Shown piece by piece: positions 55,969 through 64,000 of a stretch of DNA of 64,000 bases. The position numbers and the translations under genes are program-made. This stretch comes from Pleurostoma richardsiae (lineage: Eukaryota > Ascomycota > Sordariomycetes > Calosphaeriales > Pleurostomataceae): positions 1-64,000 of the forward strand of contig JANBVO010000057.1 in the NCBI GenBank assembly GCA_030052745.1, read 5' to 3'. The notes under the pieces were generated by a model. It was not told the origin of the DNA and did no database searches. It worked only from the letters and a program-made list of their open reading frames with translations. Position 1 is the first letter of the stretch. Each line of letters starts with the position of its first letter.

Positions 55969-56349
55969 TATCTGTTGATCGCAGAGAAGGAAACGAATAC
56001 GTCGTACTGGTGGTTGTTGGGGAAAGGTTTACGAGAGACGGGCATAGGGGTGGCGGAGGAAGACCGGAACTTTCAGTCTAGCAGGGCGATGACTGGTGAC
56101 TCGTAAGCGCCGTAGTTGAATACGCGTATTCGTATTCTTCGTCACCCACACATGCCAACCGCCATTCAAGAACATAGCCTCAAAGAGTAGCAGGTAGCAG
56201 CAATGTTCAGACTCTAGCGAAACAGGGCTGCATTCCCCACTTGGATCCATTCTACAAGCTTGGTCATCGGAGGTTTTGGTGACGAGGGCAAATTCAGCGG
56301 GTGAACGGCTGGCTTGTACATGCCTACATTGCATAAAAGGACGCATTAA
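55969..56349. other. Spacer between regulator 2 and glucosyltransferase
   Basis: Includes the regulator 2 promoter and the glycosyltransferase 3' end. Nothing else was recognised. Confidence 0.45.
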
Positions 56350-59231
56350 TTATGTAGGGAGTTTTCCCCCTTTCAGCGCATCAAATATATCCATCACGAC
56401 TTTGTCATCGGCGCCTTTCCAGCGGCACTTGTCTGCCAAGTACCTGCCTTCTAACCGTCGCGCCAGCTTGAGGGAATCCCTGCTTGAATTGGCAGCCGTC
56501 CATATACTCTTGTATATGCCCTGGAGAGGGTACGTAGCCATTCCCATCGTTGCTATCATCCCGTTCTTGTTAGCCCGGCTGAGAGCAGCGAATTTAACTG
56601 TGCCTCGAAGCGGGATGGGGTCACACACCTGTAAAAAGATTGCTAGAAAGGCCGACAATAGCTTTACCAACACCTTTCACGGCTCCAATCGCACCTTGTT
56701 CCTGAGCTCCTTTGTAAGGGAGAATGAAAAGACCTCCAACTCCATCGACCACACCGAAAACCACAGCCTTTGCGCCAACCACAGTTCCCGACTTCCAGTC
56801 ATGAATCTCTCCGTAGTCTCGGACCTGTTCGCCGTACAACCTCGGTACGGCCCGAAATCCCTCAGTAAAGGCGAACGGGATGATAACGAGGCCGCTGGCA
56901 TAGTGTCTCATAAAGTTTCCCACGCCGGCTGCCGAAGCGGCTGTTACAGCTGTCGTCGCATCCATACATCCTCTTGAAGTCTTCTTCCTTTGGGAACTGA
57001 GAGGGCTGCCAGAAGGAGTCAACACAGGTACAGTGACCAGCTTTGTCGTAGACTGTGTATCTGTTAAGGGCAAGGGCTCGTCTTTCCCTTGCTGTCGGTA
57101 CGCCTTTACAGGCTTGACGATAATGTCGGCGGCAGCTTTTATCAAGTTAGCACTAACACCCATAGCTGCGGACACCGTGCCAGTGACAGGGTCCCATCGG
57201 CGTGTCTCGATGATTGTCCGACGGCTCTCGTGCCTGCAACAAGTTAGTGACTCGCATCTCGATTCAGAATTTCCCAGGATTTCACATTTGCAGGCGTCGA
57301 AAGTCAACTTTGAGGTGACTAGACAGGATTTCAGCCGCGAGCTTCGACAGCCGGAGCCGAACACCTCCCCCCCTGTAAATCCATGTGGCAGGCTGGCCCT
57401 TAATAACGTCACACTCAAGCTCCTTGCGCGGCAGGTTGGCGTGGAAGGACGCCACGGCTGCTTCAACACCAGACTCCACTTTCATCTTTGCCGCGATTGC
57501 CTGGGCTGCTTCTGCGGCCTCTGATTTCAGACAGTACCGGATGGCCTCAACTAGATTCTCGACACTCAGAGACTTCTGAGGGATGGGCTTCGGTCCAGCC
57601 CCGGCGGCGGCCACCATATTGCCCCAGAATGGCTGGCTGCCCCGGGGGTCTATTAGCTGCTGCTCTACCAAGCGGTGGCTCACGATGGTTGATTCGAGTG
57701 ACTCACTCTCCGAAAAAGGGAACAATAGCGGTAGGTCGTCCGTTCAGCAGTCCACAGGCCGTTGTGCCTGCACCCCCGTGGTGAATGACAGCTGCTACGT
57801 GCTGAAACAGCCATTCATGCGGGCAGTCGCCCAGGTACATGACTAACTCGTTCTCGGGGCCGTCCAGATTACTCCAGCCTCTCGAGATCAGCGCTCGAGT
57901 GCCAGTAATGCGAACAGCTTCGAGCAACATCGCAGACACCTTCTCCGGTTCGTCGATCACGATGCTACCAAAGCCAATATAGATTGGCGGTGGACCACTA
58001 TGGAGGAACTGCTCCAGCTCTGACGGGGGAGCATAGTCAGGTGGCTGGCGGAAGAAGAATCCACAAACGTCTAGTCACTGTTAAAGCTGGTGAGATAGTG
58101 CTAAGCCGTTTATGTGTACTTACCTATGTGTTTCTCCCAGTCCACCGGCTTTGGCACCAGTGCAGGGGACCAACAGTAGGTGAATGGGATCTTCAGATTT
58201 TCCGCAAGGCATGGCCCATCCGAGAAAGCTATCGGCTCTAGGTGAATGCTCTCCCTCCACTCGTTTATGACATCTCCGAGCCTGGGGTTATATTGTTAGA
58301 TTCTGGGGCTCTTGAAACATCCCTTCTACGTCAGGATCACTCACCCTTGCCATGTCAAAAACTCGACAACGGCATACGAGAGGAAGTTCGCCGTCATGGG
58401 CTCTGTGCTAGACCCGTGGCCGAATTTGATGTTCGCAAGCGGATGAGGGAACGCCCTGGTACTCGTCCACGGCATGGTAAACATCATGTGGACCGGGATG
58501 CCAAGTACTTGCGCGCAATGGAGGTGGGCAAAGCTCGGAGGGTTAGCGATAATCGCGTCTGCAACAAATGGAACTGAGGTTATTTGGTCAGGCTCGACGC
58601 AAGACCTCCAGCAGCCATTTAGCATTTCAGACATCATCTTCCGCTTCTTTTGGATATCACCGGCTCGCAAACTTTTCATGCTGGGAATAAGACCCGGATT
58701 CCGTACCATATATGCCATCAGTTCGGCCGGGTCACCGCCGATGGGATAGAACTCTAAGCCAGCGGCACGTACGAAGGAGTCGAACACGTTATGTGTGGCG
58801 AGCCGGACCCGATGACCGTGCTTTTGGAGCCCAGTGCCCAGGGCAATGAACGGTTGTACGTCGCCACGACTGCCGACAACCTGGATGACGATATTCAATT
58901 TAATCGGGAACGGTTTGGGGTCTGGCTCCCGGGGAGCTGCATATGATTGTGCTGCCGGGGTCAAGGCTGACTCCCCGGGCTCGTGGATATGGCCGGTTTT
59001 GGAGTTGAAAAAGAAGAGGGAGAGGCTTTTGACCATCCGCGAATCGAGGTCTACGTCGATCCGGCCATCCTCTATTATTCCGTTCAAGGTTAGATGCAGC
59101 GGAGCTCCGGCTTGACTTATTTTGATCATACCTTTCAGCGTTGGGCGATTGACAAACACATCTTCCGCCGTGACGGTATTGTAAGTGGGTGGTAGGTCGG
59201 ACTGGGAGCCCGATACCTCAGCGTCCGCCAT
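56350..59231 (-). CDS. GT1-type UDP-glucosyltransferase (sterol/lipid glucosyltransferase-like)
   Basis: Six exons (58345-59231, 58124-58281, 57707-58070, 57286-57636, 56629-57233, 56350-56552) give 855 aa in consistent phase. The N-terminal glycosyltransferase-28-like fold starts with VQVVGSRGDVQPF-type sequence (IVIQVVGSRGDVQPFIALG) and HRVRLATHNVF. The UDP-sugar motif region is HHGGAGTTACGLLNGRPT, then VPFFGDQPFWGN across an intron. A C-terminal extension with repeated hydrophobic GA-rich segments (GAIGAVKGVGKAIVGLSSN, then YPLQGIYKSI) is typical of the large fungal relatives of sterol 3-beta-glucosyltransferase. The expected role is transfer of glucose to a sterol or other lipid. An alternative start exists at 59336. 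Confidence 0.9.
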
Positions 59232-60150
59232 GTCTAGTTCGGGCAAACAGGATCGAATGCGAGCAGGTGGTCGTGCGGGCGATGGGAAACACGCCGGCAG
59301 CGCCGGCAGAATTGAAGAAGGTGAGGACTTAAACAAATAGCAAGGCTTGCTTCTTCAAGATAAACAAATTATAGGTCTGATTTGCGGAGCGAACCGCGGG
59401 TCAGCAGTAGACATAAGCAGAACGCTCAATCTGGTGTCGTGGTGGCCCTTTCCAGATCGTGCATAGACACCGTTCCAGGGAGTATTAGCGACAAAAACCT
59501 GCAGAGCGTGATAGTACTTGAAGCATAAGGAGCGGTGATCCTTTCATCATGCGGTCTTACAGGGGGTCAGGATTTCTAAGATTCTTCAGCGTTGAGTCAT
59601 GCTATGAATCCTTGACCACTTGCACTTGTTGTATCCACGTCCATTCCTAAACGAAATCCGTGTACGAGATACGAGAATGCCGGCGTAGTTCCTTACGTAG
59701 CGGGTAGTAGAATAAAGAATACGTCGTATCGGCGTATAGCCTGGAAGTTTCCCAAGCAGGCGATGCGTGGATCCTGACGGTACACAGTACACCATCTTCC
59801 ATCCAAGCCGGTTAGTAGTGGCGCTGTATCTTCAAGGGAAATTGCGCTTGGATTATTCAGAGCTCGGCAGCCTAGCAGATTCTGTCAGGCACCGAAATGT
59901 CAGCATTCCTAGCTGAAGAGTCTAACTGGCGAGCTTACTAGCAAGCTGAAAGCGCTGGGGCTAGGCTATGAAGGTAGTGGGTGAGCCTTGTGACACAGTC
60001 GCTAGCACACAACACACTGTCATCTCCAAGATGTGAGCGCCAGGAAACAAAATATTAACACTATATGCTCAAAGTTCCGTTTTCACTGCTATTCTAAGGT
60101 TGTTCGTAGTTAACCTTCCTTGAGGGCCCAAGGACAAATGCCACCTCTAC
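59232..60150. other. Spacer between glucosyltransferase and oxidase pseudogene
   Basis: Mostly AT-rich sequence with no intact gene. Only a 69-aa minus-strand frame lacking resemblance was seen. Confidence 0.45.
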
Positions 60151-61448
60151 CTACTTTCGACAAAGCTTTCCACTGTTCAGATTATAATCCCACAGGTGGC
60201 TCCCCATCCCAGATTGAATGTGCAAGCTGGCAGTGGGGTCGTATTTCTGCTTGATCTCGAGCAGCCGGTCGTAGTTTCCCCCGTAAAAGTCCTTACGAAA
60301 GTTGCCGTTGAAAGGGTTGGCCTCGTTGATGTACGCGCCTGGGTCCGGGGCCCATCGACGCCACACGGCCTCCTTGTTCTCCTCTGCCCATAATGCTGCA
60401 GTAGCCAATGCATCTTGCGGCGTGGTGTCTGTTGTGCTGACGGTTACACCAGTGGCGATGAGGTAGACATACGCGTTTCGCCAGGCCGGGTTCAGGGCGC
60501 CACGCATGACCGCTTCGACTCTCTTGGGGCCGAGACCGCTCTGCAAGCCGAAAATGAGTCGCGAATTTCCCCCTTCATCTTGGGAGCTGCAGTTGTGTCA
60601 TTGCTGATGATTGACATGGAAAGAGTCCCCGTGACAACGTTTTCAGGGAGAGGATATGTACGCAACACGTACTCGGTGACGATGCCGTACAGGCCTGGGC
60701 CGCCACCACAAATGGCCCACAGAAGGTCCTGGTTTTGGGCCTCGTTGGGAATCGGAACCCGTCCCTCCGTGGTAACCACTGTGGCTTGGAGCACCTGATC
60801 CGCCGCAAGACCGTAGTGGCTCGAAAGAGGACCGTGACCACCGCCTCCCAATAATCCCTCAACTCCGACCGTCCTGTCCTGGCCGGTCACGAGAGTTCTT
60901 CCAACGGCCGCGGCGGCTCGCAGGACATCTCCCCAGTTGTTCCCACTCCCGACGATGGCGACACTCTCCGTCTCATTGCCCAGAGGACGCTGCCATTGGA
61001 CATTGATCACAACACGGATGTTCCGCAAGCTGGTCCATTTCGCTGCCGTCGCAACCTGCTCTGCAGTTGCGGCTTTGACAACGTACTCTGGTAAACCCCC
61101 CAGGTTACATCCCTGGCCGTAGTAAGCGTAGTCATTGGGGGGCACGCAAGAGCCGTTAGCACAGTATGGATAATTAACCTACTCAGACAGACTGGCATGA
61201 AAAGCGGAATAGAACCAATTTTCCTGAACCTCGTCGCAGGGCGCCGTTGAGTTAAAGGGATTACTGTCGAAGCAAGACAATGCCACTGGGCTTGTCTTGA
61301 TCATGGCACCGCCAATGGATTTGTTCAGGGCGCTCCATTCCCCGGAGTCCGGCCACGTGAGGTCAGATGGGGTGTTCTTGCACACCAAACCGACGCAGGT
61401 GCAACAAAACAAGAGTGAGTCCGCAAAGAGGGATGGCTTGGCTAACAT
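60151..61448 (-). pseudogene. Decayed FAD-linked oxidase (berberine-bridge-enzyme-like), multiply broken
   Basis: Clear blocks of a fungal BBE-like oxidase remain: a signal-like start near 61448, an NTPSDLTWPDSGEW block, GSCVPPNDYAYYGQGCN, GGLPEYVVKAATAEQVATAA, ETESVAIVGSGNNWG, LLGGGGHGPLSSHYGLAADQV, then ALNPAWRNAYVY and the FNGNFRKDFYGGNYDRLL C-terminus. Three defects are visible. An in-frame TAG at 61179-61181 lies between LSE and VNY. About 40 residues are missing where RNIRVVIN joins VQWQRP, removing the GTGHD-x-x-GRS flavin-attachment segment. A second gap of roughly 130-150 residues near 60565-60590 shifts the frame. Catalytic function is almost certainly lost. The estimated gap sizes come from recalled family layout, not from an alignment. 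Confidence 0.82.
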
Positions 61449-62026
61449 GATGTCTATTTGGCGAAATGCTGGTTCGACCGGACTTCTGGCCCAACGATAT
61501 GGATTCTTGTATAAATAGGTACTCATATCTATACCGAGTCTTGGCTTTTAAAACAGCCCCTTTCTCCAATATCTGAATACGGCGTATTTGGCACTTCGTT
61601 GTCAGGCTAACTCTGCCATCATGATCGACGAAGTATGTGGGGCCCCGGTATATTAGTGCTTTCGGGGATCATTAGCGACAGATCATTCGCCTACGCCGTT
61701 TTCGTTCCTACAATAAACTTAACTCGGAGAGAGCAAATTTGAGGCTGCGCAACATGGTCTCTGTTGTATATGAAGGATTAGTATACTTAGACGGGACACT
61801 AATCTAGCAAGAGTCATTAAATTCGCGAGAAGGCACATATATTGTGGGAAATGAGCTCAGACTATGGTCGTGAGTCCTTCTATGCACGCACCAGGCGCAG
61901 GAGCTGCTATCTACAGACCTTTGGATTCGGTCTGACTGAGACATCGTGTACTACGGCTCACCCAATGACTTCCTTCCTCTCCCCTGGTCGTTCTCTTGTC
62001 TTCATTCCCGACGTCACAGACGTACA
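61449..62026. other. Spacer between oxidase pseudogene and RTA1 gene
   Basis: Includes the pseudogene's former promoter. No intact gene was recognised. Confidence 0.45.
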
Positions 62027-63095
62027 TTAAAGTCTGCTGCCATAACCACCTCCTTTCATCATGGGGTAACTGTCGGAACCTCCGTCGAAGTCAACGCCGC
62101 TGCTTAGGATCTTGCGGTCCATCAGGACGGCGCTTGGGTGACACACAGTGAAGGCGACGGCGACCGCAATCATCAGCAGAGCGTCTAACACGTAAGAATA
62201 GATCTCTTTCTGAAGTAAAGCGCCGTCCTGCCCCTCCGCGTACTCCACCATCCGAAATACGGAACGCACCATGATGAGAAGGCTGGCAAAATAGAGCACG
62301 CATATGAAACGCTTCCACGGAGTGCCTGTGGCTTGTGATCTTGAGGTTGGCCGCATCGAGATCCTTACGTGAAAGATAGCGGTTACCACGATGAAGCAGC
62401 TGAAGAAGAGAATCTGGATACCCAGACCAAGGAGGATGACATTGTTACCAAGGCTCTGGGATGAACTGGATTTCGCTGTTGCAAGTATGCCGCCTCCTGG
62501 GAGTTTGAGTCAGATCACTTGATGCCGCCTTGAGAAATCAGAATGGTGTTGAAGCCTAAACATGCAACGTGTCGTCACGTCAAAGCTCTGGGGACATACC
62601 TCCTCCTTGTCCGAAGATTGATAAAATGTCACCCAGAAGGAAAACTTTGGTGAGCCAATTCACCCGAATCAAAGAGTACGCCTGCCCTTCGAGATTCAGG
62701 ATGAGTCGTCCGAGCACCATGTAGATGGAAGCGGCGAAGAAGCTCGGCCCGAGCAGGATAAGGAGGCTCTGGATTATGTACGGCATCAGGGTCCAGTCTG
62801 GAGTTTGCTTGGCTGAGTAGGCTCGCGCAGCATATCCGATAGTCTCAACTGATGTCTCATGAACGTCAGCTAGATGGAACCTAGAGCAAGGAAGTAACTG
62901 ATCCCTGGTGGTCTTACACAGACACCCTATTAGAAAGGCGATGAAGCACCAGGTTCGATTCCGGATAAGGAGTTGGAAAGTCCGGACTGAGATAGCGCAG
63001 AAGAGCACAGCGAAAAGTACTGCTGCGGCGAAAGAAGGTTTGTAGTGGTAATACTTAAATCCAGGATCGGCACTAGAATCGGTATCTGAAGACAT
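62027..63095 (-). CDS. RTA1-like lipid-translocating membrane protein
   Basis: Three exons (62918-63095, 62600-62848, 62027-62496) give 298 aa with consistent phase. It has the RTA1 family signature: ASIYMVLGRLI, VNWLTKVFLLGDILSIFGQGGGG, FHVRIS and EYAEGQDGALLQKEIYSYVLDALLMI. About seven transmembrane segments are visible. RTA1 proteins are tied to export of, or resistance to, lipophilic compounds. The gene's own substrate is unknown. It closes the minus-strand block. Confidence 0.9.
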
Positions 63096-64000
63096 CGTAG
63101 TACTATTTTCTGGTTTCTAGGAGATCATAGGCTGAAGGGATTGAAGGGAATAAAGAAGAATGCTTACTGATTCGCGACCTCGGCGAAGATATATGATCAG
63201 AACTGCGGGCTTTTGTTGATTCATTACTTCTCCTGGATCCCTATGGCTTGCGAGATACGCGCGGGGGTCTTCCAGTAACTGCACCCAAGGTGCTTGTTAC
63301 TATTTCAGTATTTCCAAGCGAAATCATGAAAGGGTCCAAAACTTTGGAGCGTTTATCGTATTCACGCAACAGCGTATGCGCTCTTGTCGCGTCTAGATCG
63401 GTTTCATTGTTGAGGCTAGATGCTATGCGCGATCAGCAGCAGCCTCTTTACTGGCGGGGCTTTCGCCATGACGCACATCGAGTTCGCTGTAGTACTGCAC
63501 AATGCAGACTGTACCGTACCATAGTAGTTAATTAAAGACAGTTTTGTTTCGTTTCGCTTTCTAGGTAGGTTCCAGGAGGGCAAATGGGAGTCGCGCAGGC
63601 CCACATCATCACGGGGGAATACGAGCCAGAACGAATACGGGTATTCACATGCCCTCACAACCAATTCTCCACTACGGCGGTAAAGGTTGAACCGGCCCGT
63701 CGGCCTTCTGTCTCGAACTGGAAATGACAGGCCTCAGCGCTCTATTACCAAGGCGGCAACGGCGAGTTTATTGCTACGAGCTCATATTAGACAATGCTCG
63801 TCAACATGGTAATTTTTCGTTACCCTCGCCTCATAGGACTCCAGCAAATCCCATCCCCACAGATAAGATCTTGTTGTTAGCCGGTGTCTCTCCTCGTGTT
63901 GCTAGCTTGAGATGTTCTTCATGGGCAATTCGGCCTTCGCCGCAACCGTCGTGTTGCTCCAAACTGTCTTCGGCGTTGTGATGTCTCCGAGATTACCATG
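63096..64000. other. Right-edge intergenic region
   Basis: Should contain the RTA1 promoter. A plus-strand frame at 63724-63981 has no family resemblance. No gene was recognised to the window edge. Confidence 0.45.

Noticed and set aside
63724-63981. Possible gene start at the right edge
   Set aside because: The 85-residue frame has no family resemblance and no splice evidence.
1-64000. CRISPR arrays, bacterial operons, riboswitches and complete transposons
   Set aside because: No regularly spaced repeats, transposase with terminal repeats or bacterial signals were seen. The sequence is clearly fungal nuclear DNA.

Overview
The window is chromosomal DNA of a filamentous ascomycete (Pezizomycotina, most like a Sordariomycete). 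Genes carry short introns of about 45 to 120 bp with GT...AG ends and CTAAC/CTGAC-type branch points. A spliced tRNA-Pro is present, and the families are typically fungal: HET domains, Zn2Cys6 regulators, LaeA-like methyltransferase, Pth11/SAT4-type rhodopsin proteins, RTA1, Kre9-like and DUF7702. All exon models below were worked out by eye from splice sites, reading-frame continuity and family resemblance. Nothing was searched or computed.

Layout. (1) 1-4.8 kb: the last exon of an unknown gene and a complete HIR1/HIRA histone chaperone. (2) 5.5-13.2 kb: three genes sharing one protein module, an atypical C2H2-like zinc-finger block followed by a conserved W-x3-W...PYL motif. Two genes are free-standing and one is fused behind an N-terminal HET (heterokaryon incompatibility) domain. 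This is the best candidate here for an undescribed system. (3) 13.9-34 kb: an accessory, secondary-metabolism-like stretch. It holds a broken transcription-factor remnant, a BAHD acyltransferase, a LaeA-like methyltransferase, a small secreted protein, a SAT4-type membrane protein, a short tyrosinase, a Zn2Cys6 regulator, a DUF7702 membrane protein and a P450. No PKS, NRPS or terpene-synthase gene is visible. (4) 35-49 kb: a MARVEL-like membrane protein, a GPI-anchored Kre9-like wall protein, a very intron-rich sugar transporter, a membrane-anchored esterase and a second HxxxD acyltransferase. (5) 49.8-53 kb: a GPI-type aspartic protease with a poly-Ser tract, a small HTH/AT-hook protein and the tRNA-Pro. 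(6) 53-63 kb, all on the minus strand: an HSL-type esterase, a second Upc2-like regulator, a GT1 sterol/lipid glucosyltransferase, a decayed berberine-bridge-type oxidase pseudogene and an RTA1 protein.

How they may work together. The conserved core (HIR1, tRNA, probably the wall protein and aspartic protease) flanks low-density accessory DNA. The HET/zinc-finger trio suggests a nonself-recognition or regulatory locus. The modifying enzymes, local regulators and transporter could form one or two tailoring gene sets, but co-regulation is inference only. Pseudogenes at 13.9 and 60-61 kb show that the accessory parts are turning over.
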